Positions 42,233 to 51,023 of a DNA stretch of 64,000 nt are shown here, piece by piece. Within the stretch, counting starts at the first letter, position 1, and each line of letters opens with the position of its first letter. A program made the translations under genes and the position numbers. The DNA is from Methylotenera sp. (GTDB taxonomy: Bacteria > Pseudomonadota > Gammaproteobacteria > Burkholderiales > Methylophilaceae), in contig NZ_JAUXOY010000030.1 in assembly GCF_030684185.1 (NCBI RefSeq), positions 124,001-188,000 on the forward strand. The letters are read 5' to 3'. Below the pieces are notes generated by a model that saw only the letters and a program-made list of their open reading frames with translations, was not told the DNA's origin and did not search any database.

Positions 42233-43015
42233 AAATTGAATTAAGGCCACATTAGAAATTAACCCCATTTCTAACCAGCTAGCAAGGTATTGAGCTGCTG
42301 TTATTGTGGCTTCGTCCAAATTAAGAATATCTTCTAGGTAGGCACAAATTTCACCAAAAGTGGCACCCATCATGCCCAAATTAAGCGCAACAGCTTCAAT
42401 CTCACTCATAGAGCGAAATTGCGAATTTAAGTTTTTGCGCCAAATCAACCATGATTGATAGGTGCTCTCTTGGATTAATGCAGGTGGCATTTCTTCCGCT
42501 TCTAGTGCTTTCCACATAGGGATAATATTCCAACGTGTGCGAATAACTTGTATAGACGGTTGAAATTTAAAGCTTAGATTACTCCAACTTTCTGGGGGAT
42601 ATTTACCAAGATTCTGCAACGTTAATTCATCTACATCTTCGGCATCAAACGCTAGCGACAAAGCCCATTCAAAATCTGCCATTTCGGCTGCCACAAGGTG
42701 TTGTGGTAGTGTGTAGAGTAGGTGCTCCCGCATGCTTCCACCATACCAGCGCAAATTGCGATAAGTCGATGGATATTTATCTAAATATTCTCGAGCAGTT
42801 TTATCAAACAGGTCATCTCCTAAAAGCATTTTAAGTTTAGGATACACTGTAGCTAATGCCTCTATGATGCGCAGGCGGTATGCATCATAGTAGATACTAA
42901 GGCGTTTCTTGGCGCCTACCTTGTCATCGTCAACAATTTGATGAGTGAAAGCAATATTCTTATTGTTTATTAAAAAAGCCTGAAAATCAGACTGGATCTG
43001 CACTAAGTCACTCAT
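42224..43015 (-). CDS. bufC: BufC-like partner protein (DUF2063)
   Basis: A 263-residue protein whose N-terminus has the DUF2063 layout (QSDFQAFLINN, then RLSIYYDAYRLRIIEALATV). DUF2063 proteins are obligate partners of DUF692 oxidases in bufferin biosynthesis and present the precursor peptide to the enzyme. It overlaps bufB by eight bases, as expected for a complex. No membrane segment or signal peptide. Confidence 0.87.
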   Translation of the reverse strand: MSDLVQIQSDFQAFLINNKNIAFTHQIVDDDKVGAKKRLSIYYDAYRLRIIEALATVYPKLKMLLGDDLFDKTAREYLDKYPSTYRNLRWYGGSMREHLLYTLPQHLVAAEMADFEWALSLAFDAEDVDELTLQNLGKYPPESWSNLSFKFQPSIQVIRTRWNIIPMWKALEAEEMPPALIQESTYQSWLIWRKNLNSQFRSMSEIEAVALNLGMMGATFGEICAYLEDILNLDEATITAAQYLASWLEMGLISNVALIQFKK

Positions 43016-43874
43016 GCTTTATTCCATTGAGAATTTTTTGAGGATAACGCGCTGCAATATCTCGTGCTCTTTGTAGCTCCTGTACCAGATCAGCTATCTC
43101 TGGGATGTTGTCATCGCGCTCTATCATAGTAGAAACCTTACCAAAACGTGATGTTGCATATTCGTATAAATCCCATACTGGGTCGATTACTGGTGCATCG
43201 TGTGTATCGATAATATAATCGCCATGATTATGATGACCAGCAAGATGTATTTGTTGCACGCGATTAGCCGGTACGCCACTAATAAAGGCTTTAGCATCAA
43301 ATTCGTGGTTGTAGCTGCTCACGTAAATATTGTTTACATCAAGCAACAGCAAGCAATCAGCTTTTTCGCAAATCAGCGAAATAAATTCCCATTCACTCAT
43401 GGTAGAGTCTACATAACTCGCATAGCTAGAAACATTTTCTAGCAAAATTCTGCGTCCAAGATAATCTTGCACAATGTTTACTCGTTCAGCGACATGTTTG
43501 GCTGTTTCTTCAGTGTAAGGCAATGGCAATAAATCGTGCATGTTTTGCCCATGCACGCCCGTCCAGCATAGGTGGTCAGAAATCCATTCAGGTTGTATGC
43601 GATCTGCTAGCTGACGTAGGTCACGTAGGTAATTTTGATCAAAAGGCGTGGTAGAGCCGATAGAAAGCGAGACGCCATGCATGACGACAGGGTAATCTGC
43701 ACGAATACGGTCTAAAAAATGCAAGGGCTTGCCGCCAGGTACCATGTAGTTTTCAGAAAGCACTTCAAACCAATCCACGTTGGGTTTAGTATCAAGAACG
43801 CTATGGTAATGCTGAGTGCGCAAACCTAAGCCAAATCCTAGATAAGGACGATTTGTATTTGGGGGATTTTGCAT
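43008..43874 (-). CDS. bufB: BufB-like multinuclear iron oxidase (MNIO, DUF692)
   Basis: A 288-residue TIM-barrel enzyme of the DUF692 family, the same family as MbnB of methanobactin synthesis. Likely iron-ligand motifs are visible: HGVSLSIGS, SDHLCW, LLENVSSY, LLDVNNIY, IHLAGHHNHG and DTHDAPV. MNIO enzymes convert cysteines of a precursor peptide into modified heterocycles (thiooxazoles in bufferins) that bind copper. It is cytoplasmic and lies between the precursor genes and bufC. Confidence 0.92.
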   Translation of the reverse strand: MQNPPNTNRPYLGFGLGLRTQHYHSVLDTKPNVDWFEVLSENYMVPGGKPLHFLDRIRADYPVVMHGVSLSIGSTTPFDQNYLRDLRQLADRIQPEWISDHLCWTGVHGQNMHDLLPLPYTEETAKHVAERVNIVQDYLGRRILLENVSSYASYVDSTMSEWEFISLICEKADCLLLLDVNNIYVSSYNHEFDAKAFISGVPANRVQQIHLAGHHNHGDYIIDTHDAPVIDPVWDLYEYATSRFGKVSTMIERDDNIPEIADLVQELQRARDIAARYPQKILNGIKHE

Positions 43875-43895
43875 ATATTAGAGGTGTAATTGACT

Positions 43896-43930
43896 AAATG
43901 AGGATCACGTCTTAGACCTGATCCTCATTT
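43896..43930 (-). promoter_or_regulatory. Hairpin between precursor genes and bufB
   Basis: A 12-bp perfect inverted repeat (AAATGAGGATCA at 43896-43907, complement at 43919-43930) with an 11-base loop. It sits between the second precursor stop and the bufB start. It has only a short T-rich tail on the minus strand, so partial termination or RNA stabilisation is likely, favouring more precursor than enzyme. Confidence 0.7.
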
Positions 43931-43939
43931 ACCTAAAAA

Positions 43940-44206
43940 TTACTTTTCTACAGTACCACCTTTTGCATCACAATCTTTCGCAGTCGTCGCCAAGAAACCA
44001 TGACCTTTACATACATTTTGGCCTTTACAAGCATTCTCAGCGGTTTTACAGTCGCTCGTTCCTTTGCATGAATTTACACCTACACAATGCACTTTAGCTT
44101 CTGTCGCCATTTCAGCGCTGATTGCAAAACCAGATTGAATCAATGCCGCAGCCCCAAATGCAATCATTGCACCTGTACGCATTTTATTTTGAATATTACC
44201 TATCAT
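43940..44206 (-). CDS. bufA: Bufferin-type precursor peptide, secreted form
   Basis: An 88-residue small protein with a long N-terminal signal (ending near SGFAISAEM) and a Cys-rich core. The six core cysteines occur in the order VHC, NSC, SDC, NAC, NVC and KDC. The central 30 residues are identical to the next upstream precursor. Bufferin precursors keep a Sec signal peptide, are modified in the cytoplasm by BufB/BufC, and are exported to bind copper. There is no lipobox Cys here, so the product should be soluble. An AAAGGATC site precedes the ATG. Confidence 0.87.
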   Translation of the reverse strand: MIGNIQNKMRTGAMIAFGAAALIQSGFAISAEMATEAKVHCVGVNSCKGTSDCKTAENACKGQNVCKGHGFLATTAKDCDAKGGTVEK

Positions 44207-44278
44207 AATAGTGATCCTTTAAGTTGAAGCTATCTTTAATGTGAAAAGGGTATGACGTACATACCGTTTGTTTGATTA

Positions 44279-44545
44279 TTAAATAATGGTGCCATGTTTG
44301 GCAGTACAATCAGCAGCGCTCATCCCCAAGAAGCCGTGACCTTTACAGACATTTTGACCTTTACATGCATTCTCAGCAGTTTTACAGTCACTCGTCCCTT
44401 TGCACGAATTTACGCCAGCACAATGCACCATTTCACCACTTGAAGCGCTTTTTGACATAGTGCCAGCACAACCAGACAACACAAGTGCTGCAGCACCAAT
44501 TGCAATCATTGCACCATTACGAACCATTGATGTTTGAATAGACAT
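44279..44545 (-). CDS. bufA: Bufferin-type precursor peptide, lipoprotein form
   Basis: An 88-residue paralogue with the same six-Cys core (GVNSCKGTSDCKTAENACKG and following residues). Its signal region ends LVLSGCAG, a canonical lipobox, so this copy is predicted to be lipidated. It is first in the operon and has a strong ribosome site (GGAAGGAAAT). The C-terminus (CTAKHGTII) differs from its sister. Two precursors with different predicted locations served by one BufBC pair is notable. Confidence 0.87.
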   Translation of the reverse strand: MSIQTSMVRNGAMIAIGAAALVLSGCAGTMSKSASSGEMVHCAGVNSCKGTSDCKTAENACKGQNVCKGHGFLGMSAADCTAKHGTII

Positions 44546-44675
44546 GATATTTCCTTCCGAATTTATTATAAAAATCTACCCGCTATAGTCAAAGATCACA
44601 TATAGCTAAGGCAGAGCATCTAAATACTTAAGTGAACACAAAATACGTTCATCATGTGCTACACACAAGTTAGTC

Positions 44676-44773
44676 GGAATCATTTTCACACCCTTACAAA
44701 TTTTTTTTTATTTCTTTAGAACTATTGATTCACCATAAAAATAAATCTACAAAATTTGTAAGGAATCATTTTC
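44676..44773. promoter_or_regulatory. Divergent promoter region with inverted and direct repeats
   Basis: A perfect 12-bp inverted repeat (CCTTACAAATTT at 44692-44703, AAATTTGTAAGG at 44752-44763) and a 12-bp direct repeat (GGAATCATTTTC at 44676-44687 and 44762-44773) lie between the bufferin operon and the thioredoxin gene. They are good candidates for shared regulator or sigma-factor sites; the regulator is not in the window. Confidence 0.55.
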
Positions 44774-44813
44774 TTTTGCGACAAATGTTCTCATTTAACA
44801 CTCAGAGGTCATT

Positions 44814-45197
44814 ATGAAAACATTATTTAAATCATTACTGTTAGCAACTAGCATTCTTGTTTCTGGTACCGCATTTGCTGATCCTACCGCGTTCACTCAA
44901 GCTGGGTTCGATAGTTTGCAGAAAGCAGGTAAATCAATTCTGGTTGAAGTGCATGCGCCGTGGTGTCCAACTTGTCGCGCCCAAGCACCCATCGTTAATA
45001 ACTTACTCAAGAAAAAAGAGTTTCAGTCAATTACTGTTTTACGTGTAGATTTTGACGGACAGAAAGATGTTTTAAAAACCTTTAATGTCAGTAAACAAAG
45101 CACCTTGATTGCATTTAAAGGATCTAAAGAAGTGGCGCGTAGTACTGGTGACACATCACCTAAAAGCATAGAAAAATTATTAAAAAAGGCCATTTAA
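44814..45197 (+). CDS. Exported thioredoxin-family protein
   Basis: A 127-residue protein: a signal peptide to about TAFADP, then a thioredoxin fold with active site WCPTC (HAPWCPTCRAQAP) and a cis-Pro region replaced by SKQSTLIAFKG. It is expected to be a periplasmic thiol reductase or oxidase. It is followed after 22 bases by a CcdA-type membrane protein that could feed it electrons. Divergent from the bufferin genes, so it may keep bufferin or copper-protein thiols in the right state; this is inference. Confidence 0.88.
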   Translation: MKTLFKSLLLATSILVSGTAFADPTAFTQAGFDSLQKAGKSILVEVHAPWCPTCRAQAPIVNNLLKKKEFQSITVLRVDFDGQKDVLKTFNVSKQSTLIAFKGSKEVARSTGDTSPKSIEKLLKKAI

Positions 45198-45219
45198 GCA
45201 ATTCAACGGAGTATTTAAT

Positions 45220-45948
45220 ATGATTGCAAGTTTTGGTGTCTATGGGTTAAGTCTTCTGGCGGGCGTGCTCTCTATTTTATCTCCTTGCGTATTGCCGCTT
45301 GTGCCTATTTTAGTGGGTACTGCGCTTAATACGCATCGTTATGGTCCTTATGCATTAGCACTTGGATTAGCCATTTCATTTACCGCTGTTGGGGTGTTTA
45401 TAGCAACGATAGGTGCATCGATTGGAATAGATCAAGAGGTATTCAGAGTCATCGCCGCTGTGCTGTTAATCACGTTTGGCATCGTATTACTTTCTAGTAC
45501 CTTGCAAGAAAAGTTCGCCAGTGCAACTGCCGGTATAGGCGGCTCAGGTAATACTCTATTAAGTAAAGTGTCGACTGACTCGTTATCCGGTCAGTTTGTA
45601 TTGGGCTTATTACTGGGAATCGTGTGGAGCCCATGTGTTGGGCCAGTGCTAGGCGCAACCATTACACTGGCAAGTCAAGGTGCAAATTTGGCACATGTTA
45701 CTTTAGTGATGGCGTTGTTTGGATTAGGCGCAGGGCTACCACTGATTTTATTAGGCTTGCTTTCACGTCAAGCCATGATGCGAGTTAGAAGTAAACTTTT
45801 TACCGTAGGTAAAATAGGCAAACGTATCCTTGGTGCAATTCTATTACTTGTTGGTCTACTTATCATTACTGGATTAGATAAACAATTTGAAACCTTAATT
45901 GTGGCAGCATCGCCGGATTGGCTTATTTCACTCACTACGCGCTATTAA
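45220..45948 (+). CDS. CcdA/DsbD-type membrane electron transporter
   Basis: A 242-residue integral membrane protein with about six hydrophobic segments. A Pro/Cys motif occurs in segment one (LSPCVLPLVPILVG) and a matching one mid-protein (GIVWSPCVGPVLGA), the redox cysteine pair of CcdA. It carries reducing power from cytoplasmic thioredoxin across the membrane, here most likely to the thioredoxin-fold protein encoded just upstream. Ribosome site AACGGAG precedes the ATG. Confidence 0.9.
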   Translation: MIASFGVYGLSLLAGVLSILSPCVLPLVPILVGTALNTHRYGPYALALGLAISFTAVGVFIATIGASIGIDQEVFRVIAAVLLITFGIVLLSSTLQEKFASATAGIGGSGNTLLSKVSTDSLSGQFVLGLLLGIVWSPCVGPVLGATITLASQGANLAHVTLVMALFGLGAGLPLILLGLLSRQAMMRVRSKLFTVGKIGKRILGAILLLVGLLIITGLDKQFETLIVAASPDWLISLTTRY

Positions 45949-46030
45949 ACTAAGCAGATAGGTAGCTTGATTTGCACAAGAGTATAGAAGAACCGGCAAC
46001 TCTTTGAATCGAAAATAATTAGGTTAATTC

Positions 46031-47230
46031 ATGACTACATTCCCTTGGTTTAAATCTATACGCATACAAATCGGTTTTGCTGTCCTTATTTTTTTGGTAT
46101 TGGCAGGCACTTTAGGTTATACATTACATGCGCTTAAATTGCGTCAGCATGATTATTTGATTCTCAACTTGACGGGTCAGCTGCACGTCATAAGTCAAAC
46201 CATGGCAGAACAAGCACGTGACTATGCGGAGCAAGCTCCGGACGATGATGATAAATACAACCGTGACCTAGGAACCTACTGGCAAGACCTGCAAAAACAA
46301 ACTGCGCTCTACGAGCGCATTGTACATTCGCTTGAGTCATGACAGATTGACGCAGGCATGACTGGCCATCCTGAGCACAATGCTATTTATTGTACGTGGG
46401 ATGACAGGTCTCGCTTACAAATGAGTAAGACCGCAGCAGAATGGAAAATCTTCAAGAAGGGGCTTGGTGAAAAACTTGGAAAAAATCTAAAAGAGCCTCG
46501 CCTAACATGGGCTGCTGAGTATATCGATGAACATGGCGACAAGCTGGTACGGTCATCAGGCAATTTAGCAATTGCATTTCAGTCCAACTCCTTTGAGTAT
46601 TAAGGAAAGCGAAAATTTAATGCCCATCAGGGAGGTTGGGCTGCGCTGTTGAATGAACAATTGGCGCTTACCTTATCAACAAAGCGTATTACTCAGGATA
46701 GTTTGGAAGAGGTTCTAGTTAGTAATGGATTCAGTGCTTCAGTATATTTACCGTTACTAAGTCAAGGCGGGAACCGTGCCATCATGACTTTTGCGAGTAA
46801 AAACCAGAATTATCAACAGGAGCATGTCGAGTTTCTTAAGAACATTGTAGCTACAATCTCGCACATTCTGGAAAGAACCGTAGTCATGGAGAATCTGGTT
46901 GCTTCTGCGGTGCAAGGGTTGGCTAAACTTGCCGAGAGTAGAGATACTGAAACTGGTGACCATCTTGTGCGCATGGCACTCTATTCCGCACTGGTTGCTG
47001 AGGAGTTGAGGCATGATCCTCAGTACACAGCCAAAATCACACCAGCGTATGTACGTGATGTTTACCATTTTGCTCCCATGCACGACATCGGCAAAGTTGG
47101 CATTCCAGACGACATCCTCTTGAAACCAGGTCGGTTGGACGTTGACGAACGCAAGCAAATGGAACTTCATCCAAGTATCGGCGGAGAAGTACTACGCCGT
47201 TGTGAAGCGCAAATGGCGGCGTTGGGGTGA
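46031..47230 (+). pseudogene. Decayed HD-GYP phosphodiesterase / sensor gene
   Basis: One reading frame is broken by two in-frame stops (TGA at 46340-46342, TAA at 46601-46603) and ends early at 47228-47230. Before the first stop there is a membrane segment and a periplasmic region. The middle part continues a sensory domain, and the last part has a GAF-like segment plus the start of an HD-GYP domain (AESRDTETGDHLVRM, then MHDIGKVGIPD). The later HHE and GYP motifs of the family are missing. Intact homologues degrade cyclic di-GMP; this copy is very unlikely to work. Confidence 0.88.
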
Positions 47231-47322
47231 CACTCTGCGCGAAGCAGTAGTAAGCTTAAACCATAAGTATTTAGAGGTATTCAGATAATAAAACAGGGTA
47301 AACAAGGATTAAGTCAGGTTTT

Positions 47323-48318
47323 TTAAAATGCTTTATATAAATTAAAAATACTAATCAGGCTAATTAAACTTCCAACTAAAATCAGCAATGTTTTGGTCTT
47401 GAGGTGTTTGGTTATGTAGGCGGCAAATGGCGCGGCAAATAAACCACCGACTACCAAGCCTGCTACGATAATCCAAACGCTATGGTCAAGTATAGAAAAC
47501 AATGCAGCGGCCACTGTCACCGTTAGAAAAAATTCGGCAAAATTGACTGAGCCTATAGTGGTTCTTGGGTCGTGACCTGAGCCTACCAGAGACGTTGTTA
47601 CAATCGGCCCCCAGCCACCACCTCCAGTGGTGTCCATAAAGCTGCCAAACAGTGCTAAAGGTGCGACTTTGGCGGTGCTGATTTCATGGCGAGCCCGAAT
47701 ATGGCGAAAAGCTTTACTCAGTACATATAAACCCATCAGTAACAAGTAAGCGCTGATGTAAGGTTTAAGCACTTTACCATCAATATTTCCTAAAATGTAG
47801 GTGCCTATCAGTGCGCCAATGATGCCAGGTATCAACAGGCTAAAGAATAGTTTTTTATTCACATTACCCATTTTAAGATGAGCAACGCCAGATACCCCAG
47901 TGGTAAATACTTCAGCTAAGTGCGTTGCCCCACTTGCCATGGCTGGTGAGGCGCCTACTGCTAACAAAAAACTACTTGAAGTGACGCCATAGGCCATGCC
48001 AAGTGCACCATCAATCACTTGGGCAATTAGCCCAACCGCAACTGCACTCCAAAACATTGGATCATGTAATGCGTTAGTAATAATTTCACTGCCACTAAGG
48101 CCGTTGTTACCAAAAAATATTTTATAGGTGAAATAGAAAATAAGCGCTGTTAATACGGCAACAACTATATAGCTGGCTATTCGAAGTAGCGGATGATCTG
48201 ATGCGTGAGTTACGTCATACTCAGCGGGCGGGAGACCTAATTCAACATGTGGCTGACTAATAATCTTATCATCTAAATCTAAACGGCGAATTTTCAAATT
48301 AAGTACTCCACGAAGCAT
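47323..48318 (-). CDS. TauE/SafE-family membrane permease
   Basis: A 331-residue membrane protein with about eight hydrophobic segments and the duplicated TauE/SafE signature (VGLIAQVIDGALGMAYGVTS near residue 95 and PLALFGSFMDTTGGGGWGPI near residue 220). An N-terminal cytoplasmic leader of about 50 residues precedes the first segment. The family exports sulfite, sulfoacetate or related anions. Stands alone between the pseudogene and yaeQ; substrate unknown. Confidence 0.9.
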   Translation of the reverse strand: MLRGVLNLKIRRLDLDDKIISQPHVELGLPPAEYDVTHASDHPLLRIASYIVVAVLTALIFYFTYKIFFGNNGLSGSEIITNALHDPMFWSAVAVGLIAQVIDGALGMAYGVTSSSFLLAVGASPAMASGATHLAEVFTTGVSGVAHLKMGNVNKKLFFSLLIPGIIGALIGTYILGNIDGKVLKPYISAYLLLMGLYVLSKAFRHIRARHEISTAKVAPLALFGSFMDTTGGGGWGPIVTTSLVGSGHDPRTTIGSVNFAEFFLTVTVAAALFSILDHSVWIIVAGLVVGGLFAAPFAAYITKHLKTKTLLILVGSLISLISIFNLYKAF

Positions 48319-48447
48319 GCATGTAGCTGGATGCTAACAATAAAAGGCTTATTCTATGGGATATTATTTAAATGATTAAATACTGAATAAGCATTATGTT
48401 ATAACATAATGCTATATAAAGACGGGGCGTGTGGTAAGCGTTTAACG

Positions 48448-48993
48448 TCAGTAGCTGCTAGGTTCTTTTAGAATAACCGGCATAATTTCAAAACTTCCGC
48501 CATCGTGCCCCACCATAATTTGCCCATCCTGAATAGTGCAACTGATATTCAAACCGCGCTGTGAAATACTCGTTAATTCTTTTGTGTCAGGTAAATTGAT
48601 CACCGTTAGATTATTTATTTTTAGTAGCGCTTTGCTATTTTGCGTCCACCACATATCGGCAATTCTTCCGCCGTAGAGCACCACTATCACTTGTTTGGCA
48701 CGGCCCGCTGCCTTACGGACATCGCGTTCTGTGGGTAAGCCTACATCCATCCAAAGTTCGATGGCACCAGTCAGGTCCTTTTGCCATAAGTCTGGTTCTT
48801 CATCGTCACTCAGGCCTTTGCCAAATATCAGCGCATCGTTGGCATACATTGCAAAGCCAATTAGCCGCACCATTACGCGCTCATCTGTTTCTGAGGGGTG
48901 TTTCGCTAATGTTAAATTATGAGCTTGGTAATAATTTCGATCCATATCTGAAACTTGCAGATCGATTTTATATATTGTTGATTTAATGGCCAT
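48448..48993 (-). CDS. yaeQ: YaeQ family protein
   Basis: A 181-residue protein matching YaeQ along its length: AIKSTIYKIDLQVSDMDRNY at the start, then HPSETDERVMVRLIGFAMYA, EPDLWQKDLTG and the IELWMDVGLPTERDVRKAAG segment. YaeQ has a fold related to PD-(D/E)XK nucleases; its cellular role is not settled. No operon partners. Confidence 0.92.
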   Translation of the reverse strand: MAIKSTIYKIDLQVSDMDRNYYQAHNLTLAKHPSETDERVMVRLIGFAMYANDALIFGKGLSDDEEPDLWQKDLTGAIELWMDVGLPTERDVRKAAGRAKQVIVVLYGGRIADMWWTQNSKALLKINNLTVINLPDTKELTSISQRGLNISCTIQDGQIMVGHDGGSFEIMPVILKEPSSY

Positions 48994-49153
48994 GTCTATT
49001 TTGCTTTTTATTAAGTGAATGCATTATACCTAGATTGCTATAGCCTTATTTGCTGCACTATTCTTTATGAGCAAGTGTATGCAAAGAAGTGTTAGCGAGC
49101 AAGCCATCCTGCTTTCTGTTAAGCTTTCATTTTTTAACATGTAAGTAAATATC

Positions 49154-50818
49154 ATGGCCCAATATGTAATGTCTATGCTCCGCGTGAGCAAAACGGTTCC
49201 CCCTAAAAAACAGATTATTAAAGATATTTCGCTGTCTTTCTTTCCAGGCGCCAAAATTGGTCTGTTAGGGCTGAATGGCTCGGGTAAATCGACTGTGTTG
49301 CGCATTATGGCTGGTGTAGATAAAGAGTTTGAGGGCGAGGTGCAGTGGCAGCCAAATTTGACTATAGGTTACTTGCCACAAGAGCCACAACTAGACCCGG
49401 AAAAAACGGTGCGTGAAGAAGTTGAGTCTGGTATGGGAGAGGTAATGCAAGCCCAAGCTAATCTAGAAGCCGTCTATGCTGCTTATGCTGAGCCAGATGC
49501 AGATTTTGATAAACTGGCAGAGCTACAAGCCAAGTACGAAAATATTATTGCCGCCAGCGGCGCAGATTTAACCACACAATTAGAAATTGCCGCGGATGCG
49601 CTGCGTTTACCAGCATGGGATGCGAAAATCGGCCCGCTATCAGGCGGTGAAAAACGCCGTGTGGCATTGTGCAAACTATTGCTATCTAAGCCTGATATGT
49701 TGTTGTTGGACGAGCCAACCAACCATTTGGATGCAGAATCAGTAGAATGGTTAGAACAGTTTCTTGTGCGTTTTCCCGGTACCGTGGTGGCAGTCACACA
49801 CGATAGATACTTCCTCGATAATGCAGCGGAGTGGATTTTAGAGCTAGACCGCGGACATGGTATTCCGTGGAAAGGCAACTACTCAAGCTGGCTAGATCAA
49901 AAACAAGCGCGCTTAGCGTTAGAGGAATCACAAGAGTCTTCACGCCGTAAAGCATTGAACACCGAATTGGAATGGGTGCGCCAAAACCCCAAAGCCCGCC
50001 AAGCGAAAAGTAAATCTCGTATTGCCCGCTATGAAGAGCTTGCCAGTGCTGAATACCAGAAACGTAACGAAACACAGGAAATTTTCATTCCTGCAGGCGA
50101 GAGGTTGGGCGACCAAGTCATTGAGTTCAACGGAGTGACTAAAGCGTTTAAAGACCGTTTGTTAATTGATAATTTGAGCTTTAGTGTACCTGCTGGCGCC
50201 ATTGTCGGTATTATCGGCCCGAATGGCGCGGGTAAATCTACCCTGTTCAAAATGATTACAGGAAAGGAGCAACCCGATAGCGGTGAGGTAAAAATCGGCC
50301 AAACGGTGAAGCTTGCTTATGTTGACCAAAGCCGTGATGAATTAAGTAGCGATAAAACTGTGTTTGAGGAGATATCTGGCGGCTCTGATATTTTGACTGT
50401 CGGGCGTTATGAAACGCCATCACGCGCCTACATTGGCCGTTTTAATTTTAAAGGCGGTGACCAGCAAAAAATCGTAGGCCAACTTTCTGGCGGTGAGCGC
50501 GGACGTTTACATCTAGCTAAAACACTGATTTCTGGCGGCAATGTGCTGTTGCTTGATGAGCCTTCAAATGACCTAGATGTAGAAACGTTACGTGCACTAG
50601 AAGATGCGCTGCTAGAGTTCGCAGGTTGTGTATTGGTAATTTCACATGACAGATGGTTCCTGGACCGTATTGCCACACATATACTAGCAGCTGAAGGTGA
50701 TTCACAATGGACCTTTTTTAACGGAAACTATCAGGAATATGAGGCTGATAAGCGTAAACGCTTGGGTGAGGAAGGCGCGAAGCCGAAGCGTATCCGCTAT
50801 AAACCAATTACACGTTAG
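49154..50818 (+). CDS. ettA: Energy-dependent translational throttle protein EttA
   Basis: A 554-residue ABC-F ATPase with two nucleotide-binding domains. Walker A motifs are GLNGSGKST and GPNGAGKST; signatures are LSGGEKRRVAL and LSGGERGRLHL. The interdomain linker (ARQAKSKSRIARYEEL) and GIPWKGNYSSWL segment are typical of EttA, which binds the ribosomal E site and gates elongation by ATP level. No membrane domain. The C-terminus (AKPKRIRYKPITR) is echoed in a remnant 190 bases downstream. Confidence 0.95.
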   Translation: MAQYVMSMLRVSKTVPPKKQIIKDISLSFFPGAKIGLLGLNGSGKSTVLRIMAGVDKEFEGEVQWQPNLTIGYLPQEPQLDPEKTVREEVESGMGEVMQAQANLEAVYAAYAEPDADFDKLAELQAKYENIIAASGADLTTQLEIAADALRLPAWDAKIGPLSGGEKRRVALCKLLLSKPDMLLLDEPTNHLDAESVEWLEQFLVRFPGTVVAVTHDRYFLDNAAEWILELDRGHGIPWKGNYSSWLDQKQARLALEESQESSRRKALNTELEWVRQNPKARQAKSKSRIARYEELASAEYQKRNETQEIFIPAGERLGDQVIEFNGVTKAFKDRLLIDNLSFSVPAGAIVGIIGPNGAGKSTLFKMITGKEQPDSGEVKIGQTVKLAYVDQSRDELSSDKTVFEEISGGSDILTVGRYETPSRAYIGRFNFKGGDQQKIVGQLSGGERGRLHLAKTLISGGNVLLLDEPSNDLDVETLRALEDALLEFAGCVLVISHDRWFLDRIATHILAAEGDSQWTFFNGNYQEYEADKRKRLGEEGAKPKRIRYKPITR

Positions 50819-51023
50819 ATTCAAGAATACATCGACCTATTACGAACGCCTTCCGTACCAGCAATTGGTATGCCCCCGAAACTACACCACAGAGACCGCA
50901 AGCGCCTTCCCCGCCACTCTTGGTGCTAAAGCACATAAGGTTGGCGTGATGGCAATTTCGGCGACAAAGGCGCGAAGCCGAAACGTATTCGTCACAAACC
51001 CATCACACGTTAAGGTTTTTTAC
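50819..51023 (+). pseudogene. Duplicated remnant of the ettA 3' end
   Basis: Positions about 50967-51013 repeat the last 45 or so bases of ettA (50774-50818) with a few changes. They would encode GAKPKRIRHKPITR and a stop, against GAKPKRIRYKPITR in the gene. The sequence between the two copies has no homologue I recognise. It looks like a leftover from recombination with, or replacement by, a second ettA allele. Confidence 0.7.

Noticed and set aside
46340-46342. Selenocysteine or programmed read-through at the in-frame TGA
   Set aside because: A second stop (TAA) follows in the same frame and the catalytic C-terminus is missing, so decay is the simpler reading.
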